The notes: generated by a model not told the origin, from the sequence alone. A stretch of 64,000 nt of DNA from Geosporobacter ferrireducens (GCF_001750685.1 NZ_CP017269.1:1401416-1465415), one strand, 5' to 3'. Counted from the stretch's first letter, positions 8,898 to 18,232 are shown. A program made the numbers and translations.

Positions 8898-9773
8898 CTA
8901 CACCTTCTCTCTCACATTTTTCCCTAAGATACCAGCAGGCTTTACGATTAATATTAAGATCAAGATCGCAAAGGCAACGGCATCACGATAAGTAGAAAAT
9001 CCTATGGCGCTGACACCCGCTTCTGCAACTCCGAGAATTAATCCTCCGATCATGGCACCAGGAATGATTCCAATCCCACCTAAAACTGCTGCTACAAAGG
9101 CCTTTAAACCAGGAAGTGCTCCCATTAAAGGCTGTACGACACCATAATACTGTCCTACTAAAACACCCCCAGCAGCTGCCAGTGCAGAACCAATGGCAAA
9201 GGTGAAAGAGATAGTGTTGTCTACGTTGATACCCATTAACATCGCCGCATCTCGATCAAGGGAAACAGCGCGCATTGCCTTACCCATCTTTGTATGTTGT
9301 ACAACAAAGTGAAGAATAATCATAAGGGCAACTGCAGTTCCTAATATAAGCACCTGGCTGTTACTGATTGTAACCCCCATCACCTGCCAATTTACCTGCG
9401 CCATCTTCGGAAATGCTTTCGGCTGTGCACCAATCCGATAGATGGTGAAGTTTTGATAAAACATCGATAATCCAACGGCTGTCATCAACGCTGCAACTCT
9501 TGGTGCATTTCTCAATGGCTTATAGGCGATCCGCTCCATTACTACCCCTAGGATCGCACAAACAGCCATTGAAGCGATTAGGGCTGCAAAAAACGGCAGT
9601 TTAAAGGTTCTAATCGCAAAGTATCCTGCAAAAGCGCCGAGCATATAGACATCCCCATGGGCAAAATTAATCAATCGTACAATTCCGTAAACCATGGTAT
9701 ATCCAAGAGCCACTAACGCATATACGCTTCCAAGGGAAATCCCATTAATTAGCTGTTGTAAGAATTCTGCCAC
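8898..9773 (-). CDS. livH: Branched-chain amino acid ABC transporter permease LivH
   Basis: This 291-residue permease shows the LivH signature GISLGSVYALVALGYTMVYG then IVRLINFAHGDVYMLGAF, plus GLKAFVAAVLGGIG near the C-terminus, and about eight membrane segments. It partners LivM. It is the first gene after the binding protein, from which it is separated by 121 bp containing a hairpin. Confidence 0.95.
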   Translation of the reverse strand: MAEFLQQLINGISLGSVYALVALGYTMVYGIVRLINFAHGDVYMLGAFAGYFAIRTFKLPFFAALIASMAVCAILGVVMERIAYKPLRNAPRVAALMTAVGLSMFYQNFTIYRIGAQPKAFPKMAQVNWQVMGVTISNSQVLILGTAVALMIILHFVVQHTKMGKAMRAVSLDRDAAMLMGINVDNTISFTFAIGSALAAAGGVLVGQYYGVVQPLMGALPGLKAFVAAVLGGIGIIPGAMIGGLILGVAEAGVSAIGFSTYRDAVAFAILILILIVKPAGILGKNVREKV

Positions 9774-9846
9774 AGTCCCACTCCTTTTCTTAGACGATTT
9801 CTGTTACATAGTACGACAAATATAAGGACTTGCCAGTATTAAATGA

Positions 9847-9872
9847 AAGAGGGGTAGGTCTATACCCCTCTT
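9847..9872 (-). terminator. Hairpin between livK and livH, probable partial terminator
   Basis: The stem AGAGGGGTA/TACCCCTCT has a 6-nt loop but only a weak T tail on the minus strand. A leaky terminator or stabilising 3' hairpin here would let the binding protein be made in excess over the permeases, which is common in ABC uptake operons. Confidence 0.55.
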
Positions 9873-9894
9873 CACTCACTTTTCTTAGTCTTTC

Positions 9895-11079
9895 TTATGG
9901 ATTTACTGTTGTAAAGTACTTTTGTTTTTGATCTTCAACGATAATTACAACAGCACTCTTCACTGGATCTCTTTTTTCGTTAAGCTTAATCTTACCTGTT
10001 ACTGCATTTAACTCAATTGCTGCGATTGCATCTCTTAGTGCAGGTCCTTCAGTTGTACCCGCCTTCTCAATGCCTTTAAGGATCATATTTGCAGCGTCAT
10101 AAGCAAGAGCCGCTAATGCATCAGGTACTTCATTGTACTTCGCTTGATAAGCATCAATAAATGCCTTTACTTCTGGAGAATCCACATCTGGTGAGTAGTG
10201 GTTGCTGAAATAGTGGCCATCTGCCGCATCACCAGCTAATTCGAATAATGCTGGAGAATCCCAACCATCTCCTCCTAAGAACTTCACTTCTGCTGGGAAT
10301 CCAACATTGTTCTTAGCTTGGTTTAAGATCAAACCAACTGTGTCGTAGTAAGAAGGTACAAAGACTACATCTGGTTTAGCGTTCTTAACCGTTGTTAGGA
10401 TTGTATTGAAGTCTGTATCTCCACTAACAAAGGAAACTTCTGATACTATAGAACCACCATTTGCTGTAAATACTTCCTTAAATACATTTCCTAATCCGAT
10501 AGAATAATCGCTGTTTGCATCTGTCATGATGGCTGCTTTCACAGCTTTTAAATCTTTACTCGCAAAGTTTGCCATAACAGCCCCTTGGAATGGGTCAATG
10601 AAGGCAGCTCTGAAAATATAATCTCCTACTTCTGTAACTGCAGGATTTGTAGAAGAACCAGATACCATCGGTACCTTTGCGTCTTGTGCAATCGGTCCAG
10701 CTGCTAAGGAGTTTGAGCTGGCCACTTCCCCTACAACAGCAACTACTTTATCTTGCTGGATAAGTTTTTGTATAGCCGTAGCTGAATCTGCCTGTGTACT
10801 TTTTGTATCCTCAGCTACAAATACCACTTTTCTTCCAAGAACACCACCCTGTGCATTCACTTGTTCAACCAATAAATCTACACCTTTTTTAGAAGACTGT
10901 CCGAAGGTTGCAATTGCACCTGTCATCGGTAGGATACCACCAATTATAATATCCCCTTCTGCTGCGGGCTGTTCCCCTGCCGCTGGAGCGGCTGGTTCTG
11001 CAGGCTTAGTACCGCAAGCTGCAAATATTAAACTTGCAATTAAAAGCATTGAGATCAGTAATACTGATTTTCTTTTCAC
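9895..11079 (-). CDS. livK: Branched-chain amino acid ABC transporter substrate-binding lipoprotein
   Basis: This 394-residue Leu/Ile/Val-type periplasmic-binding-fold protein has a signal peptide with lipobox-like IFAAC (Cys at about 21), then a Pro/Ala-rich linker, then IIIGGILPMTGAIATFGQS, which is typical of the family. The Gram-positive lipoprotein would be anchored outside the membrane and deliver ligand to LivHM. Whether the ligand is a branched-chain amino acid, an amide or another small molecule cannot be told. The start is GTG with GGGGG eight bases before. It heads the liv operon. Confidence 0.92.
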   Translation of the reverse strand: MKRKSVLLISMLLIASLIFAACGTKPAEPAAPAAGEQPAAEGDIIIGGILPMTGAIATFGQSSKKGVDLLVEQVNAQGGVLGRKVVFVAEDTKSTQADSATAIQKLIQQDKVVAVVGEVASSNSLAAGPIAQDAKVPMVSGSSTNPAVTEVGDYIFRAAFIDPFQGAVMANFASKDLKAVKAAIMTDANSDYSIGLGNVFKEVFTANGGSIVSEVSFVSGDTDFNTILTTVKNAKPDVVFVPSYYDTVGLILNQAKNNVGFPAEVKFLGGDGWDSPALFELAGDAADGHYFSNHYSPDVDSPEVKAFIDAYQAKYNEVPDALAALAYDAANMILKGIEKAGTTEGPALRDAIAAIELNAVTGKIKLNEKRDPVKSAVVIIVEDQKQKYFTTVNP

Positions 11080-11646
11080 ACTTCATTCCCCCATTTTTTT
11101 TTATATTTTAGCTTTCACAAATCAAAATAAAGGACATTTTTTTCTGATAAAAATAATTCCAACTTTAATAAATATCAAGTATTTTGAAATTTGAGAAAGA
11201 TAATAACTCATATTTATTCATTTTTATTAATAAATATGAATGCACAGATTTTTGTCTCAAGCTTTTCCTAAAAAAAAATAATCTTTACAATTTTTGTTTA
11301 ACTCCAGTCATTTGCTTGCAAAACTATAAAATCTATTATAGAATCAAGCAGGTATTCTGTCAATAACTATTCTTAAAATTTTCTGAATAATGAAATATTA
11401 TGCGATTTTAGGCAAACGATACCAACTCGCATTTATTAAGGATTTAAAAATAATAAAAAATTTTATTATTTCGGATAATTTCTTTCTTATTTTTTTAACT
11501 CAAAATTATTTTTCAAATTATTTTTCAAAATTTTCTAAATTTAGATTTTAATTTTTTCATTTCATTCAAATATTTTTATAAACATCTGCCCATACAAAAA
11601 AGATTCGCTAGTAAATAACGAATCTTTTTTGTATATCTGAATACCC
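11080..11646. other. AT-rich intergenic region upstream of livK
   Basis: About 570 bp with very low GC. Near the livK end a TTGATA/TATTTT pair with 17-bp spacing could be its promoter. Around 11505-11540 there are short direct repeats of AAATTATTTTTC. I see no coding region; the open frame at 11184-11366 has no ribosome site. Confidence 0.5.
11595..11631. terminator. Bidirectional terminator
   Basis: The 13-bp inverted repeat CAAAAAAGATTCG and its complement has an 11-nt loop and T-runs on both strands. It ends transcription of the YdcZ gene. Confidence 0.8.
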
Positions 11647-11712
11647 TTATGGGCTATTCAACATCTTCTTTACTTTTTCCAATCCCCTTACGGCTTTCTG
11701 GAGATTTGTCAT
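11647..11712 (-). CDS. Possible 21-residue ORF overlapping the ydcZ stop (ATGA)
   Basis: The ATG shares bases with the TGA of the upstream transporter gene, and the frame encodes MTNLQKAVRGLEKVKKMLNS plus Pro before TAA, just ahead of the terminator. The predicted product is a short basic amphipathic helix. The ATGA overlap could allow translational coupling, but there is no independent ribosome site and nothing similar is known to me. It could be a chance frame. Confidence 0.25.
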   Translation of the reverse strand: MTNLQKAVRGLEKVKKMLNSP

Positions 11713-12137
11713 TTAGATCTAAATAGAAAGATTCCTAGCAGCATCATAGAGATTCCTACAATCTTCATTGGATTCAGGCTCATTTTGGCAGTCTCGAACA
11801 ATCCAAAACCCTCTGCGATCACCGCTACCATAAGCTGCGCCACCATTACAATAGAAATAGATGTAACTGGCCCCAAAAGCAACAGCCCTTTCATGGCACT
11901 GAAGACAATCATAACGCCAAAGGTGCTGCCCAGCAAATATAACCGGTTAATTTCATTGATCCTGCTAAAATCCCCCTGCCGCAGACTAAAAAATATTATC
12001 AAGGCAAGCAAAAATCCCACCCCGTGTATCAGCACATTTGCTCCCCATAATCCAACCTTTTCACCAACTCTCGCATTAAAAATACTTTGCAATCCGATCA
12101 GTATCCCTGCCAGAGCAGAATATATCATACCTGACAT
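11709..12137 (-). CDS. YdcZ/DUF606-family DMT transporter
   Basis: This 142-residue membrane protein has about five hydrophobic segments and the family pattern of small half-size DMT proteins (GILIGLQSIFNARVGE, GPVTSISIVMVAQL, MLLGIFLFRSK). Family members are poorly characterised small-molecule exporters or permeases that often act as dimers. The gene follows a Crp/Fnr-type regulator by 23 bp or so on the same strand, suggesting joint transcription. The ATG is preceded by GGAGACAGAAGG. Confidence 0.8.
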   Translation of the reverse strand: MSGMIYSALAGILIGLQSIFNARVGEKVGLWGANVLIHGVGFLLALIIFFSLRQGDFSRINEINRLYLLGSTFGVMIVFSAMKGLLLLGPVTSISIVMVAQLMVAVIAEGFGLFETAKMSLNPMKIVGISMMLLGIFLFRSK

Positions 12138-12160
12138 AGCCTTCTGTCTCCTTTCCTTTC

Positions 12161-12862
12161 TTACTCATAGAGATTTCCATAGGATAATTGCTTTAGCTTT
12201 TCTATATCTTTAATCGAAATAAAACCCTTTTCCCTTATAATAATCCCTTTTGCAATGAAATCTTGTACCGTTCTGTTCAAATGCCTGTAACTGGTTCCTA
12301 AAAGAGTTGCAACTTCTGTAAGCTTAGAAGTTTTTATCTCGCCCCTGTATAAAGAATCTTGTTCATCTACATTCACAGATAGCAAATAACTAGCAAATCG
12401 ATTTTCGACGGGATAGAGCAAATTCATTGAAGTCATGTTCGAAATCGTATAGAGTTTGTGGACAATATTTTTATTCAGAAATCTCAAAAACTTTGGATCG
12501 TCATAAGCATACTGCATCAACGTTTCAAACTTTATTCCAATAACTAAGGATTCCTTTAAAGATTCTACATTGCAGCGGACTTTATAAGATGATAAAAACT
12601 CCATATCTCCCACAATGCTTAATGGATTATAAAATCTCAGCAACAGTGATTTGGCATTTTCCATGGTTGTGTAAACTTTCATCTTTCCCTTTACTAGAAA
12701 AAACATGCAGTCAAGTGGCTCGCCTACTGTACAGATTTGTTCACCCCGTTCATAGCTGAATAACTCCATGGCTTTTAATACTTCTATACTGCATATATCT
12801 TTTAAATTATACTTTTCAATATAGGATTCCAGCAGTTTTGGATTATAGATCTTTCTCATCAT
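12161..12862 (-). CDS. Crp/Fnr-family transcriptional regulator
   Basis: This protein of about 233 residues has a cyclic-nucleotide-binding-like beta-barrel (FSYERGEQICTVGEPLDCMFFLVKG, PLSIVGDMEFLSS), a dimer helix, and a winged helix (KLTEVATLLGTSYRHLNRTV). There is no N-terminal FNR cysteine cluster, so oxygen sensing by Fe-S is unlikely. I choose ATG 12862, six bases after GAGG; an in-frame ATG at 12874 has no good site. It sits upstream of the ydcZ gene and may regulate it. Confidence 0.85.
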   Translation of the reverse strand: MMRKIYNPKLLESYIEKYNLKDICSIEVLKAMELFSYERGEQICTVGEPLDCMFFLVKGKMKVYTTMENAKSLLLRFYNPLSIVGDMEFLSSYKVRCNVESLKESLVIGIKFETLMQYAYDDPKFLRFLNKNIVHKLYTISNMTSMNLLYPVENRFASYLLSVNVDEQDSLYRGEIKTSKLTEVATLLGTSYRHLNRTVQDFIAKGIIIREKGFISIKDIEKLKQLSYGNLYE

Positions 12863-12980
12863 TTCCATCCTCATAGTTATTTTAGTTATCCTTATTTATC
12901 CTATAGCTCTAGTGTACCCAAGGTTAAGTTCCAGGAAAAGGACAAATGTCCTATTTAACAAAACTATTTTAAATTAAATA

Positions 12981-13020
12981 AAAAAACAAAGACATCAATT
13001 TTATCATATCTTTGTTTTTT
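12981..13020 (-). terminator. Terminator after HutD/Ves gene
   Basis: The 12-bp stem AAAAAACAAAGA with its complement has a 16-nt loop and an A/T-run on each side; it begins 10 bp after the stop at 13031. Confidence 0.75.
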
Positions 13021-13030
13021 TAACACTTTA

Positions 13031-13648
13031 TTATTCTTCATGAAATACCCTTGCATGTACAACCTGTGTTTCATTTTCATTAGAATTGATTATCGCCAAT
13101 GCTACGCTGGTCTTTTTCTCACTTAAAAGAGAAAAGAAATCTCCCGATTCAAGGGTCTCAGTCCTTTCATCCACACGAATATCAATTTTGCCCTTTACGC
13201 AGTATATCGCTTCTGTAACAGCAGCAGGTGAAATGCTATCCGGCAAAGCAAATCTTCTAGCTGCTCCCTTTGGCAAAGTAATTGCCTCCAGGCTCCCTTC
13301 CCAACCATCTGCCATCATCAAATTAAAATCTGTTACCTTTCCGCGGCTCTTTGTAGTCCAATCTCCACGAAAGCGGTCCTGCTCAAATGGAGCTAAAGCA
13401 ATCTTATGATGTCCTTCATGATCCAGTTGCAGTTCACCTTCCAGCACCATGATCAGCCGCCGTATACCAGGAAGAGATGTAAAAACCGATTCCTCTACCT
13501 CCACCTTTGCGGAACTCATCCGCCATAAAAAATTCCGTTCACTGTACAGTGCATCCTTCGGAAAAATGGCCAATTGGGTTGTTGTCCCTCCTGTCCATAC
13601 AGTTGTATTCTGTTCTGCTTTTCTTATGATTTCTATTAGATAACTCAC
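13031..13648 (-). CDS. HutD/Ves family cupin-like protein
   Basis: This 205-residue protein matches the HutD/Ves family (WTGGTTTQLAIFP, FLWRMSSAKVE, ILPGIRRLIMVLEGE-like, DFNLMM). The family has a bicupin fold and is linked to histidine utilisation in Pseudomonas and cold stress in E. coli; no catalytic role is established. No hut genes are adjacent. GTG start after GGAGAGG. Confidence 0.8.
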   Translation of the reverse strand: MSYLIEIIRKAEQNTTVWTGGTTTQLAIFPKDALYSERNFLWRMSSAKVEVEESVFTSLPGIRRLIMVLEGELQLDHEGHHKIALAPFEQDRFRGDWTTKSRGKVTDFNLMMADGWEGSLEAITLPKGAARRFALPDSISPAAVTEAIYCVKGKIDIRVDERTETLESGDFFSLLSEKKTSVALAIINSNENETQVVHARVFHEE

Positions 13649-13741
13649 GAGATCCTCTCCTTGTTTAGTTTTTTCCTCAACAATCCTTTATCCTTTCTTT
13701 ATTCTTTAAGACTTTAAATAATCCTTCTATAATCCATATAG

Positions 13742-13780
13742 AAAAAGCATGCAGATATTTTTTTAACCTGCATGCTTTTT
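13742..13780 (-). terminator. Terminator after ZIP transporter gene
   Basis: The 13-bp stem AAAAAGCATGCAG pairs perfectly with its complement, with U-run. It abuts the stop codon of the ZIP gene at 13781. Confidence 0.85.
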
Positions 13781-14596
13781 CTAGCCTAATGTATTGTCTA
13801 AAAACATCATCACTACAAATCCTATCAGCAGTGCATGAGTTGCTAGTTTAGAATGGCCCTGTTGGGTTTGTGTTTCTGGTATGATTTCATGACTGATAAC
13901 AAAAAGCATTGCCCCCGCGGCAAAGGCTAAGGCAAAGGGCAATATTGGCCTTGCTACTTGCACCAGTCCGACACCCATAATCCCCCCGATGGGCTCTACC
14001 AAACCTGTTGCAAGGGCTACTAAAAAAGCACGCCTCTTGCTATAGCCTTCTCTTAAAAGTGGTAATGCTACAGCAAGCCCTTCAGGAATATTCTGCAATC
14101 CAATACCAACCGCAAGACTCAAACCATTAATAATATCTCCATCCCCAAAACCAACGCCTACAGCTAAGCCTTCCGGAAAATTGTGAATGGTAATCGCTAA
14201 TACAAAAATCCAAACCTTTTTTAGTTTTGGTGACAATACAGGCATTTGTGCTTTCTTCTTATCATTGCCGTTCATGGCATTCGAAAGCAAGTTTGTATCT
14301 GGAAAAAATTTATCTACAAAGTCTAAAAAAAGTCCTCCACAAAGGATACCGACTACAGCGATGGCAGAACCTCTAATACCTCCTCCACCCTTCTCAATAG
14401 CAGGAACAATCAGGCTAAAAGAGGTCGCTGCCAGCATAACACCTGCCGCTACTCCTAACAATGCATCCAGTAACTTTTTTGATATATTTGTTGTAAAGAA
14501 AATCGGGAAAGCCCCTACACCAGTGGCCAATCCCGCTGCAAGGCTGGCAATAATTCCTACCCAAATTAAATTAAACTGCGAAAGATACTGTACCAT
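13781..14596 (-). CDS. ZIP-family divalent metal transporter
   Basis: This membrane protein of about 271 residues has eight predicted helices. HNFPEGLAVGVGFGDGD and NIPEGLAVALPLLREG are the paired metal-site helices of ZIP (ZupT-like) importers of Zn, Fe or Mn, and a variable loop (residues about 105-130) lies between helices III and IV. The ATG at 14596 has AAGGAGG seven bases upstream, so the in-frame codons before it are not used. Metal specificity is unknown. Confidence 0.9.
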   Translation of the reverse strand: MVQYLSQFNLIWVGIIASLAAGLATGVGAFPIFFTTNISKKLLDALLGVAAGVMLAATSFSLIVPAIEKGGGGIRGSAIAVVGILCGGLFLDFVDKFFPDTNLLSNAMNGNDKKKAQMPVLSPKLKKVWIFVLAITIHNFPEGLAVGVGFGDGDIINGLSLAVGIGLQNIPEGLAVALPLLREGYSKRRAFLVALATGLVEPIGGIMGVGLVQVARPILPFALAFAAGAMLFVISHEIIPETQTQQGHSKLATHALLIGFVVMMFLDNTLG

Positions 14597-14784
14597 GATA
14601 AACCTCCTTAACAGTTTATGCCCTATATTCAATGTATGAATCCGCAGTGATTTTGTGATTCTTTCGCCCGAATTATTGAGTCCGGAGCTTGCAGTCTATG
14701 AATCAGCATACAAAGGCATAACAAGAGGAAGCATGAAAGACGAAAAAAAAGTTTATAATATAAAATAGAATACATGGAGAAAGG

Positions 14785-15036
14785 ATGAATCCCGTGGACG
14801 ATCGAAAAACCCTGCATGAAGTAATGAACCAAATGAAAGCTATCGAGGCGAGCTTATACGAGAATTTTGAACACATCGCCGGTATTGAGCTTTTACTGTC
14901 CTCTGACAATAACAGTACTGTAAAAGACGCAAAGATATCCAAAAATTTTTCTATATTAAAAGAAAAGTTAGAGGATACCACTGATTCCGTAAAAGTGTTT
15001 ATGTCTATGCTGAAAGAGGAACAGCGTCATAACTAG
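14785..15036 (+). CDS. Small helical protein of unknown function
   Basis: This 83-residue acidic protein is predicted to be wholly alpha-helical (LHEVMNQMKAIEASLYENFE, SILKEKLEDTTDSVKVFMSM). I do not recognise a family. GGAGAAAGG precedes the ATG, a TATAAT box is at 14754-14759, and a perfect 22-bp terminator follows, so it is a convincing monocistronic gene divergent from the ZIP gene. Confidence 0.65.
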   Translation: MNPVDDRKTLHEVMNQMKAIEASLYENFEHIAGIELLLSSDNNSTVKDAKISKNFSILKEKLEDTTDSVKVFMSMLKEEQRHN

Positions 15037-15040
15037 AATT

Positions 15041-15090
15041 CTTTCTATCAAAAAAGAACACAAAAATCTGTGTTCTTTTTTGATAGAAAG
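15041..15090. terminator. Strong bidirectional terminator
   Basis: The perfect 22-bp inverted repeat 15041-15062 with 15069-15090 has a 6-nt loop and internal A6/T6 tracts. It serves the small plus-strand gene and the convergent glyoxalase gene. Confidence 0.9.
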
Positions 15091-15116
15091 GTTAGTTTTT
15101 CTTTACTTAAAGAAGC

Positions 15117-15488
15117 CTATCTTTTTTCCGGTAAGATCTCGATCCAGTATCCATCGGGATCTTCTATAAAATATATTCCCATGGCCTCATTTTCATAGCA
15201 GATACAGCCCATTTCCTTATGTAATGCATGAGCTGCTTCATAGTCATCTGTAGTAAATGCAATGTGTATCTCATTGTCTCCCAAATCATAGGGTTCTGTG
15301 CGATCACGAAGCCACGTTAATTCTAACTTGTGAGGGGTTGTTTCATCCCCTAAAAATATCAATATAAAGCTTCCGTCAGATGCTTCTTTCTTCCTTGTTT
15401 CAACTAGTCCCAGCGCCTTTTTATAAAAATCCACGCTTTTTTCTAAATCCAAAACATTGATATTATTATGTACAAATGTAAACTTCAT
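15117..15488 (-). CDS. Lactoylglutathione lyase/glyoxalase I-type VOC protein
   Basis: This 123-residue VOC-fold protein matches the GloA type: VHNNINVLDLEKSVDFYKKALG, KLELTW, NEIHIAFTTDDYEAAH, and GYWIEILP supply the expected His, Glu, His, Glu metal ligands. A GloA enzyme isomerises the hemithioacetal of methylglyoxal and a thiol. Many clostridia lack glutathione, so another thiol may be used. GGGAGGAG precedes the ATG. Confidence 0.88.
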   Translation of the reverse strand: MKFTFVHNNINVLDLEKSVDFYKKALGLVETRKKEASDGSFILIFLGDETTPHKLELTWLRDRTEPYDLGDNEIHIAFTTDDYEAAHALHKEMGCICYENEAMGIYFIEDPDGYWIEILPEKR

Positions 15489-15694
15489 AGAATCTCCTCC
15501 CTGCCATTATACAATTAAATTCTTTTAATACTAGTATACTTCATTTCACATTGTTCAGGCAAAAAAATTATAAGAATCTTTCTCTTTTGCCTTCTCCCAA
15601 TATTTATCCCCTGCATATTTTATAGTATATTCATTGTCACAGTTTTAGAATCGAGGTGTAAAAATGAATCATACTAGATTTTTCTCTAGCTCAG

Positions 15695-15745
15695 AATAAA
15701 CAAAGAGAGCCCCTTTTATTTATAAAGCCGCTCTCTTTGTTTATT
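15695..15745 (-). terminator. Terminator after DUF3298 protein gene
   Basis: A stem of about 16 bp (core AAACAAAGAGAGC with complement) has a T-rich flank; it lies 16 bp past the stop at 15761. Confidence 0.8.
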
Positions 15746-15760
15746 GCTTTGCTTTAGTAA

Positions 15761-16516
15761 TCAAAACAATCTGGGTAATGGGCCGTCTGCAATCATTAAA
15801 TCTATCATATCCCGATACAGAATTGTAAACTGTGGGATTCCATAATAATAGGGCGTATAGGCATAAGTTTGAAAATAAATGACGATGCCTTGATTTGTCA
15901 GGTAAAACTGTTGATCACTATGAATCGTATGAAAATCAGTAATCAACTGAATTTTTCCAACTCTGATTTGATGTTTAATTCGTATGCTCAAGCGCTGAAT
16001 ATAATTGCTCCCCTCTTGGAAGAAATCCTTCAGGTTATATACCTTTCCAGTGTCTAAATCCACAGTCAGTGAGTCTGCCAGCGTTAATCCACGGGCAGTG
16101 CCTTTACTAAAAACATAATTCGTAAAATAGATACTAAGCAAACCTCTTTTATTCAACTTTACTTCATAGGCTCCCCGTATTTGCATAAAATTTCTCGATC
16201 TTTTTTTTTGATTTTCTACTAAATCATAACTTTTCTTTAAAATAAGTTCATTAATGCTTTTTTGAATTTCTAAATCTTTTAACCCGCCGATTTCAGGGTA
16301 GCTTAGGTCCAAAGGCCAGCGCCCTATCTTTTTTCTTGTAATAGCAGCCATTGTGTCACTTTTGGGAGATCGTACCTTTAATCTCTTCCCAGCCATAGCC
16401 TGATAATTTTGGTTGTGATATCTTGCCATTTTTTTATGATAATCATACAACTGCCCATATTGTCCTATTAAATCTATTCCCTGCTGTACAACTTCTTTCT
16501 GTTCATGCTCTGTCAT
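15761..16516 (-). CDS. DUF3298/RsiV-like domain protein
   Basis: The protein is about 251 residues. The C-terminal 170 residues resemble the DUF4163/DUF3298 pair (YEVKLNKRGLLSIYFTNYVF, ADSLTVDLDTGKVYNLKDFF, FYLTNQGIVIYFQTYAY), as in the extracellular part of anti-sigma factor RsiV. No signal peptide or membrane helix is evident with the ATG at 16516, which is preceded by GAGGGGG, so the cell location is unclear. It follows an esterase gene by about 100 bp. Function unknown. Confidence 0.7.
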   Translation of the reverse strand: MTEHEQKEVVQQGIDLIGQYGQLYDYHKKMARYHNQNYQAMAGKRLKVRSPKSDTMAAITRKKIGRWPLDLSYPEIGGLKDLEIQKSINELILKKSYDLVENQKKRSRNFMQIRGAYEVKLNKRGLLSIYFTNYVFSKGTARGLTLADSLTVDLDTGKVYNLKDFFQEGSNYIQRLSIRIKHQIRVGKIQLITDFHTIHSDQQFYLTNQGIVIYFQTYAYTPYYYGIPQFTILYRDMIDLMIADGPLPRLF

Positions 16517-16617
16517 CCCATCCCCCTCACTTTCAAAAACAAAGTCCCTTTTAATCAATATATGCACAAGGGGTGGCAGAAGGTGCCAATAGGTAATTTA
16601 TTATAAAATTTAGTATT

Positions 16618-17367
16618 CTAGGTTCTCTGTAGAAATTCATGTATTTTTTTATGCATCATTTCCCGCTCCGGCCCTATAGTACACACATGCTTTGAGCGCT
16701 CGAGCCAAAGGATTTCTTTTTGGAAGGCTTTAATCCTGTCATAAATAATTTGGGCGCTGACAGGCCTAACCGTTTCGTCAGTCTTAGACTGAACCACTAA
16801 TGCCGGGCATTGAATTTGCCGAAGGCCTTTTTCCGCCATTTTCATGAGTTTTAGCAAATGACACAGCGCTTCAACAGAAAATCCATCGTATCCCAATTTA
16901 TAGTCTGTAAATTCCTCTGACGCTGACGATTCTCCACTACCTCCCCACATTTTGAATTTCTGAAAATATTTCAACAAGGGTGCTCCATGAGCTTTTCGGT
17001 CATAAATCCTTATAGGCGCAGCAATAGGCACCACTTTATCCACCGGGTACTGTTCCGCCAGTAAAAGAGACAATACGCCTCCCATGGATAAGCCCATAAC
17101 GTAAACTTTACTGCATGTCCGGCGCAAAACTTCATAGCCGGTTACTGCATCCTGCAGCCAATCCTGCCAGGTAACCTTCTCCATATCTTCCATTTTTGTA
17201 CCATGGCCTTTTAGTAAAATTCCCTTAACAGTATATCCGCCCTTATGTAAACTTTCCCCCAGCAATCTCATATGTGCAGGAGTGCCGGTGAATCCATGAA
17301 TGAGCAAACAGCCTTCTTCTCCCCCTTCATAATCAAAAGGCTGGGCATAACGATGAAAATGCTCCAT
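16618..17367 (-). CDS. Alpha/beta hydrolase, carboxylesterase Est30-like
   Basis: This 249-residue serine hydrolase has LLIHGFTGTPAHMR (oxyanion region), nucleophile motif GLSMGG at about 92-97, acid in SKTDETVRP and His in SKHVCT near 227. These match Est30/YvaK-type carboxylesterases that act on short acyl esters. It follows the glycerophosphodiesterase gene by 18 bp, so the two are probably co-transcribed in lipid or ester turnover. Confidence 0.88.
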   Translation of the reverse strand: MEHFHRYAQPFDYEGGEEGCLLIHGFTGTPAHMRLLGESLHKGGYTVKGILLKGHGTKMEDMEKVTWQDWLQDAVTGYEVLRRTCSKVYVMGLSMGGVLSLLLAEQYPVDKVVPIAAPIRIYDRKAHGAPLLKYFQKFKMWGGSGESSASEEFTDYKLGYDGFSVEALCHLLKLMKMAEKGLRQIQCPALVVQSKTDETVRPVSAQIIYDRIKAFQKEILWLERSKHVCTIGPEREMMHKKIHEFLQRT

Positions 17368-17385
17368 TGACTTCCCTCCAATATC

Positions 17386-18129
17386 CTAATCCTTTCTAAA
17401 AACCTTATCGGCTGCAATTTTCCCACGATCGGGATAATCCGTAATAATCCCGGCTACGCCTAAGCTGAATATTCGTTCCAAGTCTTTCATTTCATTGACC
17501 GTATAGGTATAGATTGGCATTTGATGTACTTGCGCTCCTGTCACAATCTCAGGCAATACACTATAGTAAATCGGATGCAGGGCATCTGCCCCTATTCGCC
17601 GTGCATATTCCCAAGGTTCTACTAATCCTGCAACATACAGGACGCCTGTTTTTATACGGGGATTTAGTTCTTTAAGTCTCAGCAGGCTATAATGATTAAA
17701 AGAGGAGAGGATGGTATAATGCTCCATATGATAAATGCGGAGTGCTTCCAACACTTTTTCCTCTAATCCCCTATATAGAACAATGCCATTTTTCAATTCT
17801 ATATTTAATAGGATATCCCTTCCCCGCAAAAAATCTAATAGTTCTTCCAATACCGGAATTTTTTCACCTCGGAAATTCTCGCTAAACCAACTCCCTGCAT
17901 CAAGCATCTGAATCTCCTTAAGGGTTAGTGCTTGAATTGCACCGCTTCCATCGGTAGTACGGTCTACCGTTTCATCATGACATATTACCAAGCGGCCATC
18001 TTTAGTCATCTGTACATCAATTTCTATACCACCAGCTCCCAAAGTTAACGCTTTTTGGAAAGATGCCATCGTATTTTCCGGCGCATAGGCTGCAGCCCCT
18101 CGATGTCCAATAACCAGAGGCTTCTTCAT
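17386..18129 (-). CDS. Glycerophosphodiester phosphodiesterase
   Basis: This 247-residue TIM-barrel enzyme has the catalytic HRGAAAYAPENT segment (residues 8-19), EIDVQMTKDG and CHDETVDRTTDG. It hydrolyses glycerophosphodiesters to glycerol-3-phosphate and an alcohol. No signal peptide is seen, so the UgpQ-like cytosolic form is likely. It is the first gene of a short unit with the esterase. AAAGGAG precedes the ATG. Confidence 0.92.
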   Translation of the reverse strand: MKKPLVIGHRGAAAYAPENTMASFQKALTLGAGGIEIDVQMTKDGRLVICHDETVDRTTDGSGAIQALTLKEIQMLDAGSWFSENFRGEKIPVLEELLDFLRGRDILLNIELKNGIVLYRGLEEKVLEALRIYHMEHYTILSSFNHYSLLRLKELNPRIKTGVLYVAGLVEPWEYARRIGADALHPIYYSVLPEIVTGAQVHQMPIYTYTVNEMKDLERIFSLGVAGIITDYPDRGKIAADKVFRKD

Positions 18130-18232
18130 TCATTTCAGCTCCTTTTCTATAAATAGATATATTCTTCTTTTTCTTACTTTTCCCTGCTATTTTCTCCCTT
18201 CATCTATTATCCTATTTCAAAATTCCCAAAGA

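Noticed and set aside
11184..11366. 60-codon plus-strand frame in AT-rich DNA
   Set aside because: No ribosome site, and its composition is that of non-coding AT-rich DNA.
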